In this document: positions 7,316 through 14,118 of the stretch, piece by piece
Numbering within the stretch: position 1 is the first letter of the stretch
How the letters are laid out: each line of letters begins with the position of its first letter
Assembly (NCBI GenBank): GCA_002333095.1
Contig: DDBK01000122.1
Location: 13,388 to 27,505, forward strand
Origin: Cellvibrionales bacterium UBA2034
GTDB taxonomy: Bacteria > Pseudomonadota > Gammaproteobacteria > Pseudomonadales > UBA7239
Direction of reading: 5' to 3'
Length of the DNA: 14,118 bases
Program-made: the position numbers and the translations under genes
The notes under the pieces: model-generated
What the model saw: the letters and a program-made list of their open reading frames with translations, nothing else
Told to the model about the DNA's origin: nothing
Database searches by the model: none

Positions 7316-8250
7316 TGGATAAACGGCATCACGGCAGCAATATTTTTTTCACCACTGGCCACCATCAACAAGCGATCAACCCCTAATGCGACGCCGGCGC
7401 ACGGAGGCATACCGGCATCCATTGCCGCCAGAAATTTTTCATCGATTGCAGGCACAGCCTGCTCCCGTGATTTCCGCATCTCACTATTAGTCAGAAAACG
7501 CGCTCTAAGCACCCCGGCATCCAGCTCTTCCTGATAACCGTTAGCAATTTCCACACCGTTGATATACAGCTCGAAACGGGCGGCAACTACATTGCCATAT
7601 TCATCCATGAATGTTTGCGCCAATGCAGCTTGCGCTGCAGGAAACTGTTCCACAAACACTTTTCCCTGCAAATTTGGCTCTACCAGATGGGAAAACAGGA
7701 GATCCAGCCAAATGGCGCGCTCTTCGCTATCAAATGCCGGCGACAGTTTTTCATGTGCCAACAATTTTAATTCAGCAAGGCTGGCACTGTATGGATCAAT
7801 ACCAGCGCAATCAAGAAACGCCTGCCTGTACGTTGTAGAACGAACTTCCCCGGGAATATATGCAGCAACCAATGCCGACACTTCATCCATCAGGCACACC
7901 AAGTTCCACTGCGGACGATACCATTCCAATATTGTAAATTCGGAGCTATGTCGCGAACCAGCATCTTCAGCACGAAATGCCTTGCCGAGATAGTAAATTG
8001 GACCACAACCCGCAGCTAGAAGCCGCTTCATATAAAATTCTGGCGATGTCATCAGATAATATTGTGACAACGGGGCTTGGGCATAGACTAAAAAACTTTC
8101 TATATGGGGATCGGTAACCGTTGCCTGCGCCAATACAGGCACATCCACTTCCATCACTTCACGCGCTGCAAAAAATGTACGGATACTCGCTAAAAATGCT
8201 GCACGTTTTTGCAGCATTCCGATATCAGCGGATGGTTTCCAGTCATTCAT
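7312..8250 (-). CDS. epmA: EF-P--(R)-beta-lysine ligase EpmA (PoxA/GenX)
   Basis: EpmA is a shortened class II lysyl-tRNA-synthetase-like enzyme that activates (R)-beta-lysine with ATP and attaches it to Lys34 of EF-P. It has the catalytic core but no N-terminal anticodon-binding domain: 312 residues against about 325 in E. coli, starting directly with the KPSADIGMLQKRA segment. Visible class II motifs are motif 2, FRAEDAGSRHSSEFTILEWYR (from 92), and motif 3, GVALGVDRLLM (286-296), plus MTSPEFYMKRLL (67-78) and GVEIANGYQEL (232-242). It lies 58 bases downstream of efp on the same strand, but a strong terminator sits between them, so it needs read-through or a promoter at the end of efp. The ribosome-binding site is weak (GAG 10 bases before the ATG). 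Its 3' end overlaps the methyltransferase stop. Confidence 0.96.
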   Translation of the reverse strand: MNDWKPSADIGMLQKRAAFLASIRTFFAAREVMEVDVPVLAQATVTDPHIESFLVYAQAPLSQYYLMTSPEFYMKRLLAAGCGPIYYLGKAFRAEDAGSRHSSEFTILEWYRPQWNLVCLMDEVSALVAAYIPGEVRSTTYRQAFLDCAGIDPYSASLAELKLLAHEKLSPAFDSEERAIWLDLLFSHLVEPNLQGKVFVEQFPAAQAALAQTFMDEYGNVVAARFELYINGVEIANGYQEELDAGVLRARFLTNSEMRKSREQAVPAIDEKFLAAMDAGMPPCAGVALGVDRLLMVASGEKNIAAVMPFIH

Positions 8251-8267
8251 TTATCATCACTCAAAAC

Positions 8268-8293
8268 AAAAAAACCGGCCAAAGCCGGTTTTT
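8268..8293 (-). terminator. Intrinsic terminator after efp
   Basis: AAAAACCGGC (8270-8279) and GCCGGTTTTT (8284-8293) form a 10-pair stem around the loop CAAA. On the minus strand the stem is followed by a run of seven T, as expected for an intrinsic terminator 16 bases after the efp stop codon. The plus-strand reading also ends in five T, but no plus-strand gene ends nearby. It separates efp from epmA. Confidence 0.9.
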
Positions 8294-8308
8294 CTCGCTA
8301 TATGCAGA

Positions 8309-8878
8309 CTATTCCTTGGCACGGCCAAGATATTCACCTGTGCGGGTATCAATTTTGATGATGTCACCCACATTCATGAATAAGGGCACCTTGACCACTG
8401 CACCAGTTGCCAGCTTAGCAGGCTTGGTGCCACCAGTGGCTGTATCACCGCGCAGGCCCGGATCAGTTTCCATGACTTCCATCACCACATGGTTAGGCGG
8501 CGTTACCGCCAGCGGCGCACCGTTATAAAGCGTGACCATACAAATGTCTTCTTCCTTCATCCATAAAGCAGCATCGCCAACTGCATTCTTGTCTGCCTGG
8601 TACTGATCGAATGTATCTGGCTCCATAAAATGCCAGTACTCACCATCGTTGTACAAATACTGCATATCACGATCTGCCACATCAGCGGCTTCCAACGTGT
8701 CATTTGATTTAAATGTTTTTTCCAGCACACGGCCAGTTTTCAGGTTTTTCAGTCTGGTGCGACTGAAGGCCTGGCCTTTACCCGGTTTGACGTTCTCGTT
8801 CTCCAGGATATTGCACGGATCCCCGTCCAGCATCACTTTGAGTCCGCTCTTGAATTCACTGGTAGAATAGCTGGCCAT
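8309..8878 (-). CDS. efp: Translation elongation factor P
   Basis: EF-P binds the ribosome between P and E sites and promotes peptide bonds at consecutive prolines. The 189-residue protein has the three-domain length of the family, with the N-terminal KOW-like domain, the modification loop VKPGKGQA carrying Lys34 (the residue beta-lysylated in E. coli), the central domain around [11 protein letters not shown] and the C-terminal OB domain, with the EF-P signature around residues 150-170 ([18 protein letters not shown]). The presence of Lys34 in a PGKGQA context, with epmA and epmB next door, indicates the beta-lysyl type of modification rather than Arg rhamnosylation. GAGGG precedes the ATG. 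A candidate promoter overlaps the start of divergent epmB, and a strong terminator follows. Confidence 0.99.
   Translation of the reverse strand: MASYSTSEFKSGLKVMLDGDPCNILENENVKPGKGQAFSRTRLKNLKTGRVLEKTFKSNDTLEAADVADRDMQYLYNDGEYWHFMEPDTFDQYQADKNAVGDAALWMKEEDICMVTLYNGAPLAVTPPNHVVMEVMETDPGLRGDTATGGTKPAKLATGAVVKVPLFMNVGDIIKIDTRTGEYLGRAKE
8838..8868 (+). promoter_or_regulatory. Candidate promoter of epmB
   Basis: TTGAGT (8838-8843) and TAGAAT (8863-8868) lie 19 bases apart within the first codons of efp on the opposite strand. The start would be near 8875, about 60 bases before the epmB ATG. The spacing is long, so support is modest. Confidence 0.25.
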
Positions 8879-8935
8879 ACACCCTCGCTGTCGTCAACAA
8901 ATCGGCCAAAAAGCCCGGCCAAAAAAAGAGGCGCA

Positions 8936-8965
8936 ATGATACCTGTTTCCACGAGTGCTTGTCAG
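8936..8965 (-). promoter_or_regulatory. Candidate sigma-70 promoter of efp
   Basis: On the minus strand CTGACA (complement of 8960-8965) and TATCAT (complement of 8936-8941) match the consensus at five of six bases each, 18 bases apart. The start would be about 50 bases before the efp ATG. The -10 coincides with the epmB start codon, so the two divergent genes have interlocked control regions. Confidence 0.5.
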
Positions 8966-9958
8966 GATCAACGGCAGACTGAACCCGGCTGGCAGTCCAT
9001 CCTGCAACATGCCGTGAGTGATCCCGTGGAATTGTGCCGTCGGCTGGCGCTACCACTGTCTGACCAGGAAGCTATTACTGCTGCCTGCCAACTGTTCCCG
9101 TTGCGTGTCCCGGAACCTTATCTGGCACGCATTGAAATGGGCAATGCCAGCGACCCACTGCTACTGCAGGTGCTCCCTCAGGCTATGGAGTTGCAAGAAC
9201 ACGCCGGCTTTATCAGCGACCCCCTGGACGAGCAAGCACATAATCCTGTGCCTGGGCTGGTGCATAAATATGCTTCACGGGTGCTACTCATCACCACCAG
9301 CCTGTGTGCGGTGCATTGCCGCTATTGTTTCCGGCGTGAATTTCCCTACGACGACAATCGAAACAGCCGTCTGGACTGGCAACAGGCGCTGGATTATGTC
9401 CGTACACACCAGGAACTCAATGAAGTGATTCTGTCAGGTGGCGATCCTCTCTCCCTGCCTGATCGCCAGCTGGGCTGGCTGATGGAACAAATTGCCGCAA
9501 TACCGCATATAAGGCGCTTGCGTATTCATAGCCGATTACCTGTTGTGATTCCCCAACGCATCACAAAAGAGTGTCTGGCGTGGCTGACAGGCAACCGCCT
9601 GCAAACCATCATGGTGCTGCATTGCAACCACCCCAATGAAATTGATCTGGCTGTCAGCAACGCTATAAAGCAGCTCTGTAAAGCTGGCATTACGGTGCTT
9701 AACCAGTCCGTTCTGCTAGCTGGTATTAATGACCACGCGCCAACACTGGCATCCTTGAGCGAAAGGCTGTTTGCCGCAGGCGCCCTGCCTTACTACCTGC
9801 ACGCACTGGATCGCGTTCGTGGCAGCCACCACTTTGCCGTGCAGGACGGCCGGGGCATACAGATCCATCACGAATTGCAGGCGCTTCTTCCAGGCTTTCT
9901 GGTTCCGCGTCTGGTGCGCGAGGAAGCTGGCCATCACTCCAAATCCTGGCTGGTTTGA
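8936..9958 (+). CDS. epmB: EF-P (R)-beta-lysine-forming lysine 2,3-aminomutase EpmB (YjeK)
   Basis: EpmB is a radical-SAM, PLP-dependent enzyme converting L-lysine to (R)-beta-lysine for EF-P. The [4Fe-4S]/SAM motif is CAVHCRYC (Cys124, Cys128, Cys131), preceded by the KYASRVLLITTS strand and followed by FRREFPYDDN. ILSGGDPL (165-172), HSRLPVV (198-204) and LPYYLHALDRVRGSHHF are family segments. Lys336 in the C-terminal SKSWLV fits the position of the PLP-binding lysine in E. coli EpmB. At 340 residues it is the normal length and much shorter than clostridial lysine aminomutases. GAGG lies 4 bases before the ATG. It is divergent from efp across 57 bases. The third modification gene known from E. 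coli, epmC, is not in the window. Downstream fimX follows after 89 bases and is probably unrelated in function. Confidence 0.97.
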   Translation: MIPVSTSACQDQRQTEPGWQSILQHAVSDPVELCRRLALPLSDQEAITAACQLFPLRVPEPYLARIEMGNASDPLLLQVLPQAMELQEHAGFISDPLDEQAHNPVPGLVHKYASRVLLITTSLCAVHCRYCFRREFPYDDNRNSRLDWQQALDYVRTHQELNEVILSGGDPLSLPDRQLGWLMEQIAAIPHIRRLRIHSRLPVVIPQRITKECLAWLTGNRLQTIMVLHCNHPNEIDLAVSNAIKQLCKAGITVLNQSVLLAGINDHAPTLASLSERLFAAGALPYYLHALDRVRGSHHFAVQDGRGIQIHHELQALLPGFLVPRLVREEAGHHSKSWLV

Positions 9959-10047
9959 CTGATTACTGCCTTTTCCTTTGCAGGGCAAGTCCGCTATCAT
10001 TTCAACCCGCCACGTGACCGCTCGGATATCCGGATACACTTGCACCC

Positions 10048-12159
10048 ATGAGCCAACCTGAAACCATACGCCTCCTGATCATTAATGATGATGCCAACGA
10101 AGTTGAGCGTCTTCTCAGCATGCTGCGCAACTCCGGCCGCAATACCCGTCCGCAGCATGTCCCCAGCATTGAAGGCCTGGAAAAACTTCTGGGGGACCAG
10201 GCATGGGATTTATTACTGGCTGTTGATACTGCCAAGTCGTGTGACCCTAAATCAGCGCTACGTGCAATCAAGAAACTGGACAAGGATATCCCGGTTATTT
10301 TTCTCACCGAAACCGATCCTGATGAATTCAATATGGTTCTGATTGATGGCCTCAAGGCGGGCGCCCGCGATGTGGTTATCCTCGACGATGACCAGCATCT
10401 ATTGATGACCATGACGCGGGAACTGGGCAATTTACAGGAGCGTCGTGAACGTCGTGCAGCTGACCGCAAACTGAAGGAATCAGAAAGACGGTGCCAGCAA
10501 TTACTTGACAGCTCACGGGATGCAATTGCTTACGTTGAAGACGGTATGTTTCTCTACGCAAACCAGAGTTTTGCGGAACGCTTTGCCTACAAAGAAACCG
10601 ATGACATTTTGTCTATACCTGTTATTGATCTTATTGCGAAAGGGGATCAGGACAAATACAAGAGTTTTATGAAAGCATTCAAGCTAAGCGAATCCGGGGA
10701 GCAAGAGCTTAGTTTGACAGGCACTCGCAGCAATGGATCGGAGTTCGGCATTGATATAGCCGTTACCCATGCACTGTTTGAAAATGACCCGTGTGTGCAA
10801 TTATTGGTAGCCGCCAAAGCGGAAATGGATAGCGCCGAAGTAGCGGCAGAAATCAAGCGCGCCAGCTCCCTGGATCCACTGACCGGGATCTACAATCGCG
10901 TATATATGACCAATGCATTTGGGCAAGCCATACGCGATGCATCAGAAAAAGACAAATTCAGCTCTTTGCACATCATCAGCATCGACCTTTATGAAGAGAT
11001 GCGATCATCACTGGGCGCGTCTGGACGCGATGCAGCTATGGTTGATATCGCAAAATATCTACGTGAAACTATTGGCAGCAATGGCATTCTTGGAAAAATA
11101 TCAGACGACGAGTTTGCACTACTCGCCAACGGCACCGATGAAGAACAGCAAACAAAAATTGCACAGGATTTGTGCAAGAAAATTTCATCGCATATTTGCC
11201 AGGCAGCAAGCAAGACAGTGCAATTAACCGCAAGTATCGGGATTTGTCCAATAACAGAAAAAATTACAAGCCCTGACCAGATTCTGGATCGCGCCCATAC
11301 TGCTTGCGAGGAAGTTCGTGCAGCAGGCAAAAACGGTACGGGCAATGATGCACGTTATTACACTGCAAAATTGACCGATGCCTCCGCTAGCGATGACAGT
11401 CTCATTACCGAAATTATTGAAAACTCCCTGAAAAAAGATGGCTTCAAACTGAAATTCCAGCCATTTATCAGCCTGCAGGGAGATACTACTGAACATTACG
11501 AAGTCTTGTTGGCCATGACTCCAGATGAAAGCGGGAAAGTCATTGATACCGATGAGATGTTCCGCGTGATTGGTCGCAACGAAGAACTCGGGAAGAAAAT
11601 TGACCGCTGGGCGCTGCTCAATTCTGCAAAAATGCTTGCCGCGCATTGCAGTGCAGGACACGAAGACACCTGCCTGCTTATTAATATCACCCCCCCCACC
11701 TTGCGAGATGAAAGCTTTGCAGGATGGCTGGCAATAGCATTAAAAACAGCTGATATTCCAGCCAAATCAATCATCCTGCAATTTTCCGAATCAGATGCCG
11801 CCAGCTATCTCACAAACGCAAAAGCTTTTTGTGAAGCAATGGAAAAAATGAATGTACGCTGCAGCATCAAGCAGTTTGGGTGTTCACTTGACCCTTTCAA
11901 GACCTTGGCTCATCTCGATGTCTATATGGTCAAGATTGACGGCTCGTTTGCAGCAGATATCCAGCAGAAAAACGAAAAACCTGACACCCTGAAAGAATTG
12001 ATACAAAAACTGAACGAAGCAAGAAAAAGCTCGATCGTGCCGCTGGTAGAAAACGCTTCTTTGCTTGCCACATTGTGGCAATCAGGCGCGCATTACATTC
12101 AGGGAAATTATGTACAAGCGCCCAGTGAAAAAATGGACTTTGTTTTTTCTGAAGAGTGA
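10048..12159 (+). CDS. fimX: FimX-type c-di-GMP receptor: degenerate REC-PAS-GGDEF-EAL protein
   Basis: A 703-residue cytoplasmic protein with the domain order of P. aeruginosa FimX (691 residues), a c-di-GMP-binding regulator of type IV pilus assembly and twitching. Domains: a receiver-like domain (about 7-125) with acidic Asp14/Asp15 but no clear phospho-acceptor or C-terminal Lys; coiled linker (about 125-148); PAS (149-262); GGDEF-like domain (from SLDPLTGIYNR, 274) whose signature is SDDEF (352-356); EAL-like domain (about 455-695) whose EAL is EVL (485-487). The DDFG metal motif is KQFG (608-611), while VKID (628-631), Glu668 and QG (685-686) remain. Enzymatic activity is therefore unlikely, while c-di-GMP binding is plausible. 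The ATG has no clear Shine-Dalgarno sequence, yet no in-frame start exists between it and a stop codon at 10015. An eight-C run lies within the EAL part. Confidence 0.88.
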   Translation: MSQPETIRLLIINDDANEVERLLSMLRNSGRNTRPQHVPSIEGLEKLLGDQAWDLLLAVDTAKSCDPKSALRAIKKLDKDIPVIFLTETDPDEFNMVLIDGLKAGARDVVILDDDQHLLMTMTRELGNLQERRERRAADRKLKESERRCQQLLDSSRDAIAYVEDGMFLYANQSFAERFAYKETDDILSIPVIDLIAKGDQDKYKSFMKAFKLSESGEQELSLTGTRSNGSEFGIDIAVTHALFENDPCVQLLVAAKAEMDSAEVAAEIKRASSLDPLTGIYNRVYMTNAFGQAIRDASEKDKFSSLHIISIDLYEEMRSSLGASGRDAAMVDIAKYLRETIGSNGILGKISDDEFALLANGTDEEQQTKIAQDLCKKISSHICQAASKTVQLTASIGICPITEKITSPDQILDRAHTACEEVRAAGKNGTGNDARYYTAKLTDASASDDSLITEIIENSLKKDGFKLKFQPFISLQGDTTEHYEVLLAMTPDESGKVIDTDEMFRVIGRNEELGKKIDRWALLNSAKMLAAHCSAGHEDTCLLINITPPTLRDESFAGWLAIALKTADIPAKSIILQFSESDAASYLTNAKAFCEAMEKMNVRCSIKQFGCSLDPFKTLAHLDVYMVKIDGSFAADIQQKNEKPDTLKELIQKLNEARKSSIVPLVENASLLATLWQSGAHYIQGNYVQAPSEKMDFVFSEE
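11690..11697. repeat. Eight-C homopolymer inside fimX
   Basis: Eight consecutive C in codons ATC ACC CCC CCC ACC (Ile-Thr-Pro-Pro-Thr) of the EAL-like domain. Runs of this length can slip in replication. The frame is intact as given. Confidence 0.8.
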
Positions 12160-12200
12160 CGCGAACCCTACAACTATAAAAATAATTACACGTGCTACAC

Positions 12201-13556
12201 TCAGCGCCCGGTAATTCCACTGAGCATAGTACGCCAGTTCCACGTATCCTTAAGGTAGCTGTCACGTACTTCAGCTATATCTATGTCGTAACTACCTGGC
12301 TCGAGATCCTTGACGATCTCTACGGCCTTGATTGAACTGGTAGGCTGTCCACGTTTTTCTGCTTTGCGTAATTTTTCAGAAAAATCTTCAAACAAATCCA
12401 GTATTCTCGGCTCTTTCAGTTTTGTCTTGTCCTTATCAACAACAACAGCCACTTTTGGCTTGAGTCTACGCGCAAATGTCTGCTCAACCACAACAGCTAC
12501 CTCACCTGTATTCAGTTCAATCAAGGTGCCGGTTGGATAAATACCAAGCGCTTGTATGAACTGAACAACCAGCTCCTCCTGAAATTCGATATTGCGCATG
12601 TCATACAGCTTGGCCATAGCTTTTGATGGAGCGAGTGGGTATTTACTGTTACGGGGATTAGTTACAGCATCGTACACAGTCACGATTGCCGCCACTTTGG
12701 CAAGAAATGGAATTTTGTCTCCAATCAGCCCCAAGGGATATCCAGACCCATCAAAACGCTCGCAGTGATTGCGCACAATATGCACAACATCTGCAGGCAC
12801 GCCAGGCGTTGCGCGCAAGGTTTCGACACTATATTCCACAAATTTGCGGTATTCAGCTTGTTGCTCAGCTGAACGCTCGGAATCCTCAAGGCGCAAAAGG
12901 GACTCTGGCAATTTTACTTTGCCAATATCTTTCAGGAGAACGGCTGAAACCAGCATGTTCATATCTTTTTTATCCAGGCCGATATGGCGGCCAAAAACAC
13001 CGGCCCATACAGCTGAACGAACTATATGCCCGTAAGTGAATTCGTCCTTGTCGCGTATACGGGAAAGCCAGGAGAATGCATCCGGATTCCGCACAACGGA
13101 ATCAACCACCTGACTGGCCAGCTGGGTGGTTTTCTTGATTTCAACTGCGCCGCCGTGCTCAACACCTGTCATCAATTCACTGACGTTTGAAATGATGTCT
13201 CCATGCAGCTTTTCCGCTGCAACATTCTCTTTTCTCAGTGGAACAGGATCACTATAAAAGTTGTGCCTTAATTTCAAGGGTGCCGCAGAAATTTGCTGCC
13301 GCTGCCGTCCATCAGCACCTGGCTCACCCTTTTTTTCGAGCGTGGCATGTTTGACAGCAACCGGCTGCTTTCCGCGCTGTACATCGATATGTACATACTT
13401 GCAATACAACCGGAGCTGGTCAATTTCATCAGGCTGCCTGATGAAAAACCCCTGCAGCGGAAATGGCGTCTGCGACCACGGCCTATCCAACCCGGATATG
13501 TACATGCCAACAATCAAGTCATTGACATCGACTTTTACCTGTTTGATACCCGCCAC
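12201..13556 (-). CDS. DUF3391 / degenerate HD-GYP-type protein
   Basis: A 451-residue cytoplasmic protein built like the DUF3391-HD-GYP c-di-GMP phosphodiesterases: N-terminal DUF3391-like part (KVDVNDLIVGMYISGLD, then FFIRQPDEIDQL), a linker, the HD-GYP domain (about 165-330) and a C-terminal region with EVAVVVEQ. The GYP loop, RFDGSGYP (267-274), is intact and His177 in YGH is present, but the HD pair reads LLKDIGK (Lys209-Asp210), the next expected His is Phe239 in RKFVEYSVETL, the His-His before GYP is His-Cys (264-265), and the Asp expected before VYDA is Thr293. It is probably catalytically dead. I choose the GTG at 13556 because AAGGGAG lies exactly 6 bases upstream. The frame is open to a GTG at 13601 (466 residues) without such a site. 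It converges with fimX (41 bases apart) and follows hemE on the same strand. Confidence 0.85.
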   Translation of the reverse strand: MAGIKQVKVDVNDLIVGMYISGLDRPWSQTPFPLQGFFIRQPDEIDQLRLYCKYVHIDVQRGKQPVAVKHATLEKKGEPGADGRQRQQISAAPLKLRHNFYSDPVPLRKENVAAEKLHGDIISNVSELMTGVEHGGAVEIKKTTQLASQVVDSVVRNPDAFSWLSRIRDKDEFTYGHIVRSAVWAGVFGRHIGLDKKDMNMLVSAVLLKDIGKVKLPESLLRLEDSERSAEQQAEYRKFVEYSVETLRATPGVPADVVHIVRNHCERFDGSGYPLGLIGDKIPFLAKVAAIVTVYDAVTNPRNSKYPLAPSKAMAKLYDMRNIEFQEELVVQFIQALGIYPTGTLIELNTGEVAVVVEQTFARRLKPKVAVVVDKDKTKLKEPRILDLFEDFSEKLRKAEKRGQPTSSIKAVEIVKDLEPGSYDIDIAEVRDSYLKDTWNWRTMLSGITGR

Positions 13557-13562
13557 AACGGA

Positions 13563-13569
13563 CTCCCTT
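13563..13569 (-). promoter_or_regulatory. Ribosome-binding site that sets the HD-GYP-type gene's start
   Basis: The minus strand reads AAGGGAG, then 6 bases, then GTG at 13556. This strong site favours the shorter protein over the GTG at 13601. Confidence 0.7.
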
Positions 13570-13672
13570 AAATAGATCCGCAGCCACTTATGACTGCCCA
13601 CTGCATCAATGTACCGTTTTTTAACTTCAGTGCCTAGAGAACCGCCAGCAAAGACAAGCCCCGGACAGCCTA

Positions 13673-14118
13673 TTATTGTCGATTCGTGAACTCATGGACA
13701 GATTCAATAAATACACGGGCATGCTCTGGAGAAACCTCTGGTGTAATGCCATGCCCCAGATTGAATACATGGCCTGAATGTGGGCCAAAACAATCAACAA
13801 TCCTCCTGACTTCAGCCCTGATAGCATCTGCACCGGCATGTAGTACTGAAGGATCCATATTGCCCTGAAGGGCAACCCTCTGGCCTACTTGCTGGCGCGC
13901 AAGACCCATATCAGTCGTCCAGTCCAGTCCCAACGCATCACAACCACTATCAGCCATCACTTCCAGCCACTGACCTCCTCCCTTGGTAAACAGGATAACA
14001 GGCACATGACGGCCATCCCGTTCTTTCTGAAGCTGACCAACGATTCTAGTCATATACGCAAGAGAAAACTCCCGATAAGCCGAATGGCTTAATGCCCCAC
14101 CCCAGGTATCAAAAATCT
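13673..14118 (-). CDS. hemE: Uroporphyrinogen decarboxylase HemE, C-terminal part (5' end outside window)
   Basis: HemE removes the four acetate carboxyls of uroporphyrinogen III to give coproporphyrinogen III in heme synthesis, in the cytoplasm. The last 147 complete residues are visible, beginning [10 protein letters not shown] at the window edge and continuing with the family segments [24 protein letters not shown] and [16 protein letters not shown] near the C terminus (the conserved His in NLGHG). The catalytic N-terminal Asp/Arg region lies outside. It is upstream of the HD-GYP-type gene on the same strand, with 116 bases between. No intrinsic terminator was recognised there, so some read-through is possible. 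Confidence 0.97.
   Translation of the reverse strand, partial: IFDTWGGALSHSAYREFSLAYMTRIVGQLQKERDGRHVPVILFTKGGGQWLEVMADSGCDALGLDWTTDMGLARQQVGQRVALQGNMDPSVLHAGADAIRAEVRRIVDCFGPHSGHVFNLGHGITPEVSPEHARVFIESVHEFTNRQ

Noticed and set aside
8903..8927. GGCC-rich hairpin between efp and epmB as a terminator
   Set aside because: No gene ends there, the possible stem is four pairs, and A rather than T follows on the plus strand.
10023..10032. Palindrome CGGATATCCG before fimX as an operator
   Set aside because: Single 10-base palindrome with no second copy and no well-supported promoter beside it; expected by chance at this scale.
13557..13601. GTG start at 13601 for the HD-GYP-type gene
   Set aside because: A strong AAGGGAG lies inside this extension at the right distance from GTG 13556.
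1..14118. CRISPR arrays, insertion sequences, phage or toxin-antitoxin genes, tRNA or rRNA genes
   Set aside because: No spaced repeats, transposase or integrase motifs, or RNA-gene signatures were seen on either strand; the genes are conserved chromosomal ones.

Overview
The window is chromosomal DNA of a gammaproteobacterium. The closest picture is the Pseudomonas/Cellvibrio side of the class: the order dapA-bamC-MBL hydrolase-purC is the one known from Pseudomonas, the efp/epmB/epmA set is gammaproteobacterial, and a FimX-type protein with REC-PAS-GGDEF-EAL architecture is known mainly from Pseudomonas-Xanthomonas relatives with twitching motility. Base composition is near 50% G+C. I cannot name the genus. 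No mobile element, tRNA, rRNA or CRISPR array was seen. Coding density is high, and only one gene-free stretch exceeds 300 bases (2645-3012).

Layout. 1-939 (+): C-terminal part of a CheA chemotaxis histidine kinase, cut by the window edge. 974-2644 (-): an OmpA-like glycine-zipper lipoprotein and an uncharacterised HD-domain protein. 2645-3012: non-coding, with DnaA-box-like sequences and promoter-like elements. 3013-6537 (-): a tight cluster read dapA, bamC, MBL-fold hydrolase, purC, joining lysine/peptidoglycan precursor synthesis, outer-membrane protein assembly and purine synthesis. 6704-7315 (+): a class I SAM-dependent methyltransferase, whose stop overlaps that of the convergent epmA. 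7312-9958: the elongation factor P system, with efp (-), epmA after it behind a strong intrinsic terminator, and epmB divergent from efp. 10048-12159 (+): FimX-type c-di-GMP effector with degenerate catalytic motifs. 12201-13556 (-): DUF3391/HD-GYP-type protein whose metal-binding histidines are largely replaced. 13673-14118 (-): C-terminal part of hemE.

Working together. EpmB makes (R)-beta-lysine, EpmA attaches it to Lys34 of EF-P, and modified EF-P rescues ribosomes stalled at polyproline. The FimX-type protein and the HD-GYP-type protein face each other and both look like c-di-GMP-related proteins that have lost enzymatic residues, so this end of the window probably serves c-di-GMP sensing (type IV pili in the case of FimX) rather than turnover. 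The CheA fragment is a separate signalling gene.

Most of the window is conserved housekeeping. I found no convincing new multi-gene system. The points most worth checking are the degenerate HD-GYP protein, the eight-C run inside fimX, the DnaA-box-like spacer and the interlocked efp/epmB promoters.
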